Source of the DNA: Angomonas deanei
Lineage: Eukaryota > Euglenozoa > Kinetoplastea > Trypanosomatida > Trypanosomatidae
DNA length: 64,000 nucleotides
NCBI GenBank assembly: GCA_903995115.1
Contig: LR877155.1
Span: 188,501 to 252,500 of the forward strand
Direction: 5' to 3'
Numbering within the stretch: position 1 is the first letter of the stretch; each line of letters starts with the position of its first letter. The notes under the pieces were generated by a model. The model saw nothing but the letters and a program-made list of their open reading frames with translations, had not been told where the DNA came from and made no database searches. Positions 29,901-41,200 of this stretch are shown here, piece by piece. The translations under genes were made by a program, and so were the position numbers.

Positions 29901-31918
29901 GGAGTGTGCGGAGCGATGACCTCCGGGCGGACTACTACGTCGCGGCGATGGCGGTCAACCTTCCCAAAGAAGTGTACCTCCTCAAAGATATCCCCAGGTC
30001 GCGCCTCGTAGGGGGTGAGGTGGAGATTGTCGAGGTGGATAAGACGGAGCAACTCTCCCGGTCCAACTCCTTCTCCTCCACCTCGAAGAGCAGCAAACGG
30101 CTCAACACCAGCAATGCCAGTAATACCATCGCTACAAGTAACACCCACAATAACTTTGGGGCAGCACCGAGCGCCCATAACAGTGCGCTAGCGGAGCACG
30201 ACGCCTTCCGTCGTAACACGCAGCGGGTCACACGGCTGGAGAAGGGCGTGGAGGTGTTCGACATTGTGCTGGAGACGCTCCGCAGCCGACTGGATCCCTT
30301 CTGCAGCGACACGGAAAAGGAGTTGATGGACAAGTGCGGCAGTCAATCACTCTACTCCGACAGTGGCAGCCTGAGCGAGCGGGATCTGTTCAGCACGAAG
30401 GAGTCTGGCAAGAACGGTAAGCGGCGAAAAGGGGCGCGAAAGGAGGAGGTGAAAATGGAGAAAACACTGCGAAACAAGTATCTCGCCACCTACCGCGAGC
30501 AGTGCGCTGAACATCGGCGGAAGCGAAAGAAGCTGCGCAAGATTGCCACCAAATATATTCATCGTGCCGACCTTCCGGTGGGTCTCTCCATCTTTTTTTA
30601 CCTGCCCGCCCCGCCGCCGCTGGACCACTTCCTCACCCCGGAGGAACTGGCGACCCACCCGCTGTCGTACGACGACTTGGAGGTGACCACACGACAGCTG
30701 CCCGACTACGATCGTCGACTGTGTGTCACCATGATTTACGGCTCCACAGGGCTGATGATGATTGACGCCATTGGCAAACAGCGGAAACGCATTCTCCAAG
30801 AGCGGGACTGCGAAAACTCTATCACCACCGCCTCCATGACGATGCGGCTGCTGGAGGACTCCTTCAACAGCGCCACGACGGCCCCTCCCCGGCAGTCCTC
30901 CTCGCTGCAACGGGGTGGCACAGCGTTCTTCGACATGGAAAATACTGCACCAGAGGTGGCGCCACTACCGCCGCAGCCGTCGGTGGCGCCTTCGTCCAGT
31001 GTGTACTTGGACAATCAACTCAAATTAGATTCGGATGGGACCTTTCAGGGCAATCTCACCCACACCGCCCCACCAGGGAAGGGAAAGAAGGAGAAGCCCG
31101 CGGCGGAGATGTTGGACCCCGAGCTGCTCGCCAAGAGCAACCGCCCTTTACCTGGTTTGTGTTTGATTGAGGACCGCGCCAGCCCCGAACCCGAGGAAGA
31201 GGGAGTTGTGTCACTGGTCAATAACACCAACAGCCCTGCGTTCCTCCACGAGGACACCCCGTTCAAGCGGTGTATGGACTACCTCATCAGCAACGGCGAG
31301 GAGTCCAAGGAAGGGTTGGAGGTGCCGGTGAAATTGCTGTACATTCGGGTCGGCGATGACTTGTACGAACTCATCGAGGTGGTCGACAAGACCTTCTCCC
31401 AGTACCGCGAGGAGCGGTTGAACAACCCGCAAGGCGAGCAAGGGGTCACGTCATCGGATATGCGGCGACACGCCGACAATGTAGATGCCCTCTTAACCGG
31501 CAGAGAAACCCTCGAGGACGACGAAGACGAAGACGAGGAGGAGGATGACTTACTCTCCTCCAATGCATCGATTGTGTCCATATTAGAAACCTCTCTCATC
31601 CGTGAGGTGGAGAAGGCGCAGCGGGAGCAGGAGCGGCAGGAACGGTTGGGGCAGCAACAGCTACACCGACGTCACCGTGACCGCAAGCGACGGGCGGCGG
31701 TGAGCACGATGGGGTTTGGCAATCAGCTCTACAGTCTGTCCACGGCGCCAGGGGCACGACGACAGTTGGTGAGCATGTGCTGGCGGTGTCTCACCTCGGA
31801 GGCACTGGTGTTGTTTCTACCGTGCGGTCACTTTGCCGTCTGTGTCGCCTGTGCAGACGAGCTGTACAGTTGTTGTGTTTGTGAAAGCACCATTGAGGCC
31901 ACCATCACCCTTCGTTAA
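26921..31918 (+). CDS. Very large membrane-anchored C-terminal RING protein, putative E3 ubiquitin ligase
   Basis: 1,665 residues. One or two hydrophobic segments at about 9-42 (LVNSLFIALMVLLFLYFFSL and KTVILLIAS) make it an N-terminal membrane anchor. A basic stretch follows (KKRRMGKTKRVKKALKGVGK). Long Ser/Thr-rich disordered regions alternate with helical patches; an acidic run DDEDEDEEEDD lies near 1530. The last 46 residues are a RING finger of the compact C3HC4 type (CWRC, LPCGHFAVC, CADE, CCVC), as in MULAN, IAP and neuralized-type E3 ligases, where a C-terminal RING recruits E2. The pairing of an N-terminal anchor with a C-terminal RING fits an organelle-surface ligase. The substrate region has no recognised domain. 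Acceptor AG 26894-26895. Confidence 0.82.
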   Translation: MSSYFSYRAPALVNSLFIALMVLLFLYFFSLIYKTVILLIASRRFATHNSKTYFIPFYPLMTRPFYELAIPQYLASEALLADKAGLLLRRKQMELERRAMEKAEKEKKRRMGKTKRVKKALKGVGKRSSVGESNYQELDVHSVNSRSTSHRRRGSSSGSYGPSSSPSSSKPKESTNSEISSKPVEPVEEESVFSQGRQESDYSRFLNGFLEEAHSTSLGKSTNSDVRSRGGSNKGAAPEEPPSVRVEVASGDESDSNSANGSSTPTASATQKINNMFKWKKSTNKKRGGAQATQQKPTIPIYGLSLPLNARDADTIADYVKDSKNSRQNAPPPSTLPHLYLKQSSMKLMLAPDGSQNPSQPVYHTSRLVNLTEKNIDDLTETVLAKEIVRICDRNPITEQDGKNSNPALRRMAVYLSLLKLSYGQDKAAAAAAIAAALPQKTSRKTVRNIVAEMNKVYIPLESLEKLAIVQALHPYYKPLHFKVNLVAERHMMRVSNFAAICNSLEFMPSSLWQITSSNTASSVSVFPRVEPSVGKMTSTASIPHDHSGEIPNKRQLSFSSLDIEDTGLVRQNSSNATIPSNPSRPVTNTDVTDMVNAYKNFSPSALDAMNEFYMYRQGRDSTSPETASVPNFSSSRNTRKAAAPIYHHARTDTAVAPTTTPALQCTPLFPNTSNALTTTTGSGQTFHSDVRVAFIIGADRATFLRANTVHATNTFQHGPTNFVCIFTADEEMNATRRHLTRVDQQERLEREVERSMEGQRMERRTSTTFQLSSNHSGRVENSRDGTNSTHSLDTTGSVPFAMVQPVRTTLATGGSGKRESAVDAMEDTLRSLSNTVPISNEERQHGFDGTKIRPSRLGLDETDDRSLDTSSEEFHSVRSMATLSMTHGSFSIGNDPPSDKRSNQYTEETGAPPGMRDTDENTLDVAPHPGSRSSTGSFISMSAADDPPSQDRKQNKTEVPVRKVSGGGPSATDMESVFCGEEDKPDTSGTNLWSVRSDDLRADYYVAAMAVNLPKEVYLLKDIPRSRLVGGEVEIVEVDKTEQLSRSNSFSSTSKSSKRLNTSNASNTIATSNTHNNFGAAPSAHNSALAEHDAFRRNTQRVTRLEKGVEVFDIVLETLRSRLDPFCSDTEKELMDKCGSQSLYSDSGSLSERDLFSTKESGKNGKRRKGARKEEVKMEKTLRNKYLATYREQCAEHRRKRKKLRKIATKYIHRADLPVGLSIFFYLPAPPPLDHFLTPEELATHPLSYDDLEVTTRQLPDYDRRLCVTMIYGSTGLMMIDAIGKQRKRILQERDCENSITTASMTMRLLEDSFNSATTAPPRQSSSLQRGGTAFFDMENTAPEVAPLPPQPSVAPSSSVYLDNQLKLDSDGTFQGNLTHTAPPGKGKKEKPAAEMLDPELLAKSNRPLPGLCLIEDRASPEPEEEGVVSLVNNTNSPAFLHEDTPFKRCMDYLISNGEESKEGLEVPVKLLYIRVGDDLYELIEVVDKTFSQYREERLNNPQGEQGVTSSDMRRHADNVDALLTGRETLEDDEDEDEEEDDLLSSNASIVSILETSLIREVEKAQREQERQERLGQQQLHRRHRDRKRRAAVSTMGFGNQLYSLSTAPGARRQLVSMCWRCLTSEALVLFLPCGHFAVCVACADELYSCCVCESTIEATITLR

Positions 31919-32280
31919 AACATGTATTATTATATATATATTTCGTTTTCATGCACATACTATCTTTATTGCGTTGCCGCTATAAGCGTTAGATTCGCTT
32001 ATTTCCGTGTACATTTACTCAATCTTTTCATTTATAGGCTCCTGATGCGGATACACTCCACACTGAACTGAACGATGAACGGTAAACACACGCTTCCACT
32101 CTTCTTTTCCTCTCTCCCTCCTCCCTCCCTTCGCAAGAAACAATAGGAATAATTCAAAATATTTTTATCATTAGTTTTGCTCTTTTTTTATTATTATTTT
32201 AGTGTACATTGTCCATTTTTTTGATTTTTAATACAAGCATCTATTATTATTATTAGTAATTCATAAAGGTGGAACATTTC
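31919..32280 (+). other. Spacer upstream of dynein with two or three acceptors
   Basis: 362 bases. Candidate acceptors are AG 32037-32038 (TCTTTTCATTTATAG), AG 32201-32202 (CTCTTTTTTTATTATTATTTTAG) and AG 32254-32255. A C/T-rich block lies at 32098-32135. Short frames after the first site (8 and 23 codons) look like chance or upstream ORFs. Alternative 5' leaders for the dynein mRNA are possible. Confidence 0.5.
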
Positions 32281-35200
32281 ATGAATCAACCACCGTTTAC
32301 CGATGAAGTCATCCAATGTATCGCCATGCTGTCGCAGTTCAGCTCTGAGGATGCGGTACGCACGGCACTGAAGAAAAACCCTGATGTTCGTGTCTTTGCC
32401 AATAAGGAGGCCACGGCAGCTGCCCCCGCCAACCTCTCCAAGCGCGGCTCTGGGGAGCTAACGAGCGATACGTCGCTCTCTATGCTGCCTAGTATGATGA
32501 TGCCACCGCAGGAGGAGCGGCAGCTGGCGGTGGTAGAGGTAGCGCAGAACGCGGAGGCCCTCATGGACGAGGAGGTGCGCGTCATTGTCACCGTCAACCC
32601 CTCCCAGGTACTACAGAATATTCAGGACCTGGCCTACCTGTGGTCGAACGAGAAGCCACAGCGGGATAGCACGACGCTCCCCAAGGAGGAGAACATGGTG
32701 CAGCTGGCGAGCTGCATTCTCATCTCCAAGCGAAGCAGTGCGGTGCTCGCCACCGGTCCGCTAGGCATCAAGGACGTCAATATCCAGTCCTTGGATTTGA
32801 CGAAGCCTCTTGATAGTTTGCATGCCACCTTGAAAAACGTGTTTGACCCGCTTCTGCGGCGGAAGAACGATCAGTTCTCCCTCCGGGCGCAGGTGCAGGA
32901 CTTGATGAGTGGTATTCAATCGTTATCCAACGTGTTGCCGGACATACACCTCCGTCGCTACATTGCCGATGAACTTTTACAGCTGTGTGACAGCAATCCG
33001 TCCCTCGACGTACCGCAGTTGGTCGATAAGTTGGGGGAGACGGGAAAGGATCCTACGTTCCTCCGTAAGGTGCTGCAAATACGCAATCGGTGCAATGTCG
33101 TGCTCCCACTGGACGATCTGCTCAACGGCCTATCGGGAGGAGGAGGCGGCCCGACACCAAAGGGTTAGGGATGCCTCGGCGGTGGATGCATCGCTGGACG
33201 GCAGCACACTGCAGGAGAGTTTCAGCTCCAATCAGATGGAAACCCGCATGGACGACGGGGAGAACACAACTGGTTTCGTGCAACGGAAAGTGACCTACTG
33301 GCAGCGTGTGCATGCGTGGATTGAGAATGTCCTCACGCAGCTGCAGGGACGGGAGTGGCGCCTGGTGCACCGGCTGCTGGAGCACAGGGTGAAGACCACC
33401 TTTGCGACGGAGTATGCGTCTTATGCGAAACAGGTGCGAGACTACATTCGATTTCTCCAAACCGTTCCAGGACGGAAAATTGCCTCCGTCACCTTCAAAA
33501 ACTTTGACGATGTTGCCGGAGAGGTGATCACCAGTGTCATGAAACCCTCCCGCTATCCGCCACGGCTGGTAGCCAAGCTACTGTATGGTGTCATATGCGA
33601 ACTGGTGACGGCGTGGGTGCGGTTGAACGAGGATGGAAATATTCTCAGCGAGGAGGTGGACGCAGTGGAGAGCAGTCTGACGGAAGACAATATGGCGGTG
33701 GTGCCAGGGACGACGGCGAAAGGGAAGGAACAGGCCCAGCCAGGACTGCGGACCCTCCGTGCGCTGCGCACCTCGAAGCAGCTGCTCGATAATCTGCAGA
33801 AAAGGTACAAGGAGAACTCTGTCAATGTATCCACGCAGTTCAGTCAGCGTACCCTCGGTCTGCCGGCGGATCATCCACGTGTCACCGCCCTTCAGGTGCG
33901 CTGTGCACAGATACGCGACATGATGGAGACCCACTTTCAGCTGTACCATCAGCTTCACATTGTCTTTCCACACAAGATTCGCCAGGCCAACGCCCGCTCT
34001 CGTCGGAGCAGTATGAGTGTCAGCGCCTCTCAGACCAACCTGCAACAGCACGAGGACAATGCCGCCAACTTCTCAGACCGCTTCGCCAGTTTCCGTGCGG
34101 TGGAGAGCCAGAGTAACGAATTTGCCAAAGAGATGCACACGGCGTACAAAAAGTTCCTCGTCGCGATTGGCGCTGTGACGGGTGTGGTCATGGACATGGA
34201 CGACCCGACGGAGATCCGCGCCCACACCTTGGGTCCGTGCCTCTGGCGGACGGACGTGTACTCGGAAAAGCGGTTTCAGTCTGCCGTGCGAAAGTACACC
34301 GCGGTCAAGGATGCGTGTGATGAGCAGGTGGCGCAGTTCGTGGGGCACTTACTCACCGACGAGCAGCAGGGCGCCCCCAATGCGTCTGCCATGGCGAGTG
34401 GATTGGGGCTAGATATCGATACCAGGATTTTCAACACCTACGCCAACTTCCGCTTCCTACCACTCGAAAAAGTCCGTCACGTGGCGCAAAGTTATCAGGC
34501 CGGCGTCGCCGAGCGCCTTCGTGCTTTTGTAAAGCGTATCCAAGAAAACTACTTTAGCATGACAATCAACAAACGCGAAGTGCGTTACTTTATTGCCGCC
34601 CTCAGTTGCTCCCCCGAGGTCGCGGAGGTCATGCGCGAGATCCAGCTGCAGCAGCTCCTGCGGGAGTGCATTGTCCGACGGGACTACGTCAGCGACCACG
34701 GCTGGCATCAGCTCCTGTCGCTGCGTAATATTGAACACTACTGGCGTGTCGACAGTCATCTCGCCGACTTTATGGGATTCCCCCTCGAGGATCTCGTCAC
34801 CAAGGAGTTACAGGCGGGATCGGAGGCCCACGGCTGTGCCTACGCCCTCGCCTACCTGCAGCTCATTTACCCCGAGGATGAGGCGGAGTGGTCCCAAGAT
34901 CCATTCCTCCCTGTCGCCCAGAGCGTTGTGCAAAAAGAGTCCCCCGACGCGATCACCTTCGCCAAAGATCGTCTCCTCCTGTTAGGCGTGATGCAAGTCG
35001 TCAAGGACGACCGGGCCCAGCTACGGGACATCCGCAGTACGCTCGCCACCATTCAGCAGCGCATCAACGAAAAGGTCTTTAACTGGTGCACGTATATTCG
35101 CCAGCTCATGTCCTTTTATGAGGTGGACGAAAGTACCAAAGCGTTGTGCGGTAGCATTTACCGCGTCGTCGAGTCCTCCTCCAGCGCCGGCGCCAACACC

Positions 35201-38200
35201 AGTGCGGACAGCTGTCCACGACACATGTCGGTGGCCATGTCCCCAGGAGCCGCCTCCCTGTCTCCCAGTAAGAGTGCCCTCTCACCGATGCGGTCCACCT
35301 TGTCTCCCACTCGCGCCCAAATAGACTCCTGCGCCGCGCAGACGACCCTCCTGCTAGAAGTCAACTTCCCATGGGAGTTAATGGTGATCGCCAATGATGT
35401 GAAATATTTAGAAAAGTTTCAACTCTTCGTTGGGGTCAATCAAGGACAGGCGACGGGAATTTTAGAGCTGGCCAAGCAGAACGAGCACCGCTTCCGAATG
35501 GCGCAGTGTCTCAATGAACTGGTGAAAGTATACTACGCCACCGTTAATCACGAGGATGAGATGATTGCCTTTCTCGCCACGGAGGAGTATCAAAGCGTCT
35601 CGGACTGTTTCTTCACGGTGGGGCACACGATCCGGTGGAACGACGACCTTGCCTTGGCGCAGTACACGCAGGATCTTTCCGATAAAGTGTTGCGACTCGT
35701 AACGGCGGTACAGGAAGTCCGAGACCGGACGGAGGCGGTGTATGGCAAGATTCGCAGTTTCCAGGTGAAGCCGTTCCACCCCGAGGGTATTCTGCTTCGC
35801 GTGAAGGAGATTCACAACATTGTCAACGCACTCGCCCTGCGGTGTGTCAACGCGCATTACTGGGCTAAGCAAACGCAGTCCCTCTTGGATGAAGCCCTCC
35901 TGGCGCAGATGCGATTTCTCCTGCAAGGATGGACGTTAGACTTTCTCTCCATGCGAGACGACTCCCGCTATCTGAACAAGTCGGCGACGACGGATGTCTA
36001 CCGCCTCAAGCCGCTGCGGGTCCGCATGCGTGTGGTGTACAAGGAAGTCAAGTTGGAGTCCACCGCTAGCGCGTGGCGACACCACTGGCTCAACGAGCTA
36101 TCCCAATTCTTCCGCTGGATGGATATCGTCCCGCAGTTGTACAATGACGAGGACATCAAGCACGATAATCAGAGCGGCCCGATACACACGTTGCAAACGA
36201 TCGTGAACAGCGGCAAGCAGGGCGGTAACATCTCCGCGTGGATGGGCCTTACGATGAGCAAGGAAAAGTCATCCAAGACTTCCCCCGGGTGCCTGCACCT
36301 GCTCTCCCGCATCCCTGCCTTCGCCGTGGCGGAGCCCCTCGCCGCCATCGAGAGCTCCATCTCCGAGGCGGTCGCCGTCGAGGACGAGTGGCGCCAGAGT
36401 CAGCAATTCCTCAACTTGGATGTCAACCTGATGCAGCAACGGTTTGGGACCGACCTCCGACGGTGGTCGAGCACGATTCAGCTGATGCACACGGTGACGT
36501 CCCAACTTCTAGACTACACGCAGCCGAACCGACTGCTAGGGGGTATCCTCATTCTCGCCGAAGATGCGCAGAAGGAACTGAGTAGAAAGTTGGATCAGAT
36601 CACGGGTTTCGTGCACAGCAAGTTCAAGGATATTTTAGAGCGCGAGGTGGATGACTTGTATGACAAGATTACAGCAGATACCAATAAGCTCGACGGTTTA
36701 GACGTCATTAGTAGTATTGAAGACGCTTCGGTGTTCCTCGTCGACGCGCCGCGGTTACGGCAGGACATGATAGAACGCGAGGAGTATGTACAGATCATGG
36801 TAGAGTCAGAGGCGTTGCTGCAAAAGTTGGGTTATATTTCCCCCGAGGATCTCACGAACGCCGCGCTGGTTCAGACAGAGTTCAAGGCACTAAAAGAGCT
36901 GGTGGATCGGAAACTAAAACAGTTAAGTTTCCGTCGTCCTCAACTGGAGCAGTCCGTGGTCGACTCCAACGCCGACTTGGATAAGCGTATTCAGGAACTG
37001 GACAATGACCTCAAGGCGCTGGAGAGCGGCACCGTGAAGCGCACCCCGCAGGCAGCACAGCAAATCATCAGCGAGCTCAACGACCGTGCCCGCATGCTGC
37101 ACGAGGAGGCGACCAAGGTGGCCGCCCTCCAGGAGGCCCTTGGCATCAAGTGTTTCAACACCGCGCAGATCGAGCGCATCATGGAGGACACGGAGCGCAT
37201 GAAGGAGGTGTGGGACCACATTGGTACCGCCCTCGAGACGATCGACAACCTCGGCGCCACGCCCTTCTTCGAGATGGTGCCGCGTCGTCTGCACGAGGAT
37301 TTACAGAACTTGGAGCAGCAGGCGGACGACTACCCCGAGGTGGTGAAGAGCTTCCCCATCTACACGGACCTGATGCAGCGTATCGAAAATGCGCTCAGCT
37401 GCCGTCGGTTCATGCAAGACTTGCGCAGCGATGCCATGTCCCCCCTGGAGCGGGCGATGCGCCACTGGGTGTCCCTCCGACAACAGCTGCAGGCCAACTG
37501 GGCGTTGGAGTCTCTGACGGTGCAAGACATCTGGGATAGCGACCCCAACGAGAACGCCGTCATCTACAACGACGTGATTGAGCTAGCACAGGGCGAGCGG
37601 CGTATTGAGGTGCAGTTGCACCAGATCGCCGCCTTCTGGGACGAGTTTGTGTTTAGTCTTACCGTGTACCAAAAGAAGGTGGCGCTCATCCGTGGGTGGG
37701 ATCAGCTCTTCGAGCGACTGGACGACGATCTTGCCACCTTCAGTGGTATGCGCGCCAGTCCGTTCTTCTCTTCCCAGCAGGTGGTGGCCATGACCAATGA
37801 GTCCGAAAACCGTCTGAATCAGCTTCGTCAAATTTTGGAGACGCTCCTCGACGTACAGAAGCGGTGGGTGTACTTGGAAGGTATCTTTACCGGTAACACC
37901 GAGATCCGCTCTCAGCTGCCGCACGACACGGTGCAGTTTGAACGCACCAGTAAGGAGTTGATGCACATCCTGCCGCACCCCCGCTCGAACGGCACCCTGC
38001 CGGAGATTAAGGCACAGTTCTTTTTAGAAGATGACAAGCTCCTCATGACGTTGGAGCGCATTGCGAACCAGTTAACCGGTGTGCAGCGTGCGCTTACCGC
38101 CTACCTCGACACGCAGCGACGACGCTTTCCCCGCTTCTTCTTTGTCGGCGACGACGATCTGCTCGAAATTTTGGGTAACAGCAAGGACCCATTGTTCCTC

Positions 38201-41200
38201 AGCAAGCACCTGCGCAAAATGTTCACGGCCCTCTCCTCCTTCGATGTGGACGGCACCTCGCTCGTGGGTTTCTCCTGCGGCGCCGAGGATGTGCGTTACT
38301 TTGGAAAGGGAGTGGTGTACAAGGACCGGCCGCTCTACGACTGGTTGAATGAGGCGGAACAGTCCATGATGAAGACCCTCTGCTCCCGCACTTTGGCCGC
38401 CGCTGGTGAACTGGAAAACACAGGCAGTGTGAAGATGAACTGGGTCGATCAGTACCCCGCGCAGGTGATGGCACTGGCACTGCAGATTTGGTGGACGCAG
38501 ATGCAGGATAAGCAGTTCAGTACGGATAGCGTGGTGTTGACCAAGACGACGCCGAAGGGGATCGCGCTCAACAAGGCGACCTCTCCCGTGATTACCGCCA
38601 TGGACACCCTTCTGAAGGAGCTGGCGACCAGCGTGTTGGCGGCGGACATCTCCCTCACCTCCCGACACAAGTGCGAGCAGGCGATCACGATTGCCGTATA
38701 CCAGCGTGACACGTCGCGAGGGTTGGTGGTGAACCAAGTCTCCTCTCGCCAAGATTTCGAGTGGACGCGCATCATGCGTCTGTACGGTAACGCCGGTAAG
38801 CAACTCGTGGAGTGCTGCATGGCGGATGCGTCGGTTAAGCACGGCTTTGAGTACAGTGGTTTGTACGAGCGACTCGTGCAGACCCCCTTGACCGACAAGT
38901 GTTACCTCTCCCTGATGCAGGCTCTCAACACCCGACTCGGTGGCTCGCCCATCGGCCCTGCCGGTACGGGTAAGACGGAGACGGTGAAGGCGCTCGGTAT
39001 TCAGACCGGCAGACACGTGTTGGTGTTCAACTGCGACGACACGTTTGACTATCAGGCGGTGAGTCGCATCTTCCTCGGTCTGTGCCAGGTCGGCGCCTGG
39101 GGTTGCTTCGATGAGTTTAACCGTCTGGAGGAGCGCATCATGTCCGCCCTATCACAGCAGATCCAAATCATTCAAGAAACCCTGCGGGCCCGCCAGAAGG
39201 AAATTACCCTCAATGAAAACACCATCCCCCTGCACGAGAACGTCTCCATCTTTATTACCATGAACCCCGGTTACGCCGGACGCTCCAAGCTACCCGGTAA
39301 TCTAAAGCAGCTGTTCCGCACCGTCACCATGACCATCCCCGATCGCGAGACGATTGCGGAGGTGATGCTCTTCGCCCAAGGCTACCAGTCCGCGGAGATG
39401 CTCTCTCTGAAGGTGGTGCCCCTCTTCCGCCTGTGCGAGGATCAACTTTCCTCCGAGACGACGGGCCGACAACCGTTAACCGGTACCGTTTTGGGGTCCG
39501 TTCCGGCCCGGTCCCCCGTTACCGTAACCGGTTCCCCGGTTCCCCTTCCCACCCCGGCCCGGTACCCGGTTCCGGGTCCCCGGTTACCCCCCGGGTAATT
39601 CTCCAGACAGGCGCACTACGACTTTGGGCTTCGCGCCCTCAAGTCCGTCCTCACCGCCGCTGGCTCCCGGAAGCGCAGCAGCGACAGTGAGTCTGGTGGG
39701 AAGAAGAGCGGCGAGGCGTATGAGTCCAACCTACTGTTGGAGAGTATTGTCGCCACGATTGCCCCCAAGCTCGTCACGCAAGATGTCTCTCTCTTTTATC
39801 CACTGCTGCACGACTTCTTCCCCGATCAGCCGTTACCAGCGCTGTTCACGAAAGCCATCAAGGAGGCGGTGGAACAGATGTGCGTCGAGAACGGTATGTC
39901 TCCCTCCCCTGCCTGGATTGAGAAGATTTGTCAGCTCTACCACACCAAGGAGACACGCCATGGTACGATGATTGTGGGTCCTAGCGGGACGGGTAAGACC
40001 GCCGCGTGGAAGTCCCTCGCCGCGGCGATGGTGCGAGTCGATCGACAGCTGACGGTGCAGACGTACGTGGTGACGCCGAAGGTCCTCTCCAAGGGGGAGC
40101 TGTTCGGTACGCTAGACCTCACCACACGAGAGTGGAAGGATGGTGTCCTGACGAGCATTCTTCGTCGTATCCTGGATAGCGAAATGCAGGTGCGCGACCG
40201 CGGTGTGGATGGCGAGGAGGAAAGCGAGAGCGCCGTGGGGTCCCCGTCTCCGGTGCGGAGAGGCGACTCCAACGCCGCCGCCAGCCCCTCCCCACGCAAG
40301 CAGAACTCCTTGGTGGGGTTTACGCCTTTCTCGTTCGGCGAGGCATCTCCCAAAGGTGCTTCGGCCGGTACGGCGGCGCCTGGAGGAGGTGCGCCCGCCA
40401 ACACGGTGAAGCAACACTGGATCGTGTTCGACGGTGATGTGGACCCGGAGTGGGTGGAGAATCTCAACTCCGTCCTTGATGACAATAAGCTGTTGACCCT
40501 CCCGAACGGAGAGCGACTGGCGCTCCCATCGTCGGTGCGCATCTTCTTCGAGGTGCAAGATCTCCGCTACGCCACCCCCGCGACGGTGTCTCGTTGCGGT
40601 ATGGTGTGGTTCAGCGAGGGAACCGTCCCCCTGCCCAGTCTGCTCGCCTACGCCCATCACCAACTCTCCAACAAGCGGCTGGCGGACTACCGCGGCCGAC
40701 ACATGCGATGGAGCCTGGAGGAGGATATGACAGGTGTCACCGCCACCGAGGATGCTGGGAAGCTGGCCAACACGGAGTGCATTATATCCGGTACCAAAGG
40801 AAAGATATACGGCGAGTACATTTACAGCAACGCCTCGCCCAGTATGGAGATGGTGCTCGGCAGCAGCCGTCACAGGAGCAATAGTTTCTGCGAGAGTAGC
40901 ATTAACGAACTCGGGGAGGAGGACAGCGGCTTCCTCGAGCGCAGCACAAGAGAGCGGTCGACCACCTTTGATGTAGACCCCAACGCCACCGTGAGAGCCC
41001 TCAATATGACCGTTACCGGCAAGAAGGAGCACCCCGGGGCACGCCGTATCCAGGAGACATTTACTTCCCTCTGGATGAACGCCTTCGAGCAGGATGGGCT
41101 CATCATGCGCGGTCTGCTGTTGGTGGCCTCCGAGGAAGGGGAGTACCGGGACAGCACCATTATGGAGTTTGACATTCTACAGGTGCTGCAGAGTATCTTT

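Noticed and set aside
26921-31918. Ankyrin or kinase domain in the RING protein
   Set aside because: No repeat periodicity or kinase motif could be found by eye; only the N-terminal anchor and C-terminal RING are supportable.
39451-39610. Ordinary GT-AG intron in dynein
   Set aside because: GT occurs at 39483 and AG at 39605 and 39609, but no pairing restores both the frame and the conserved LSSQAHYDF junction.
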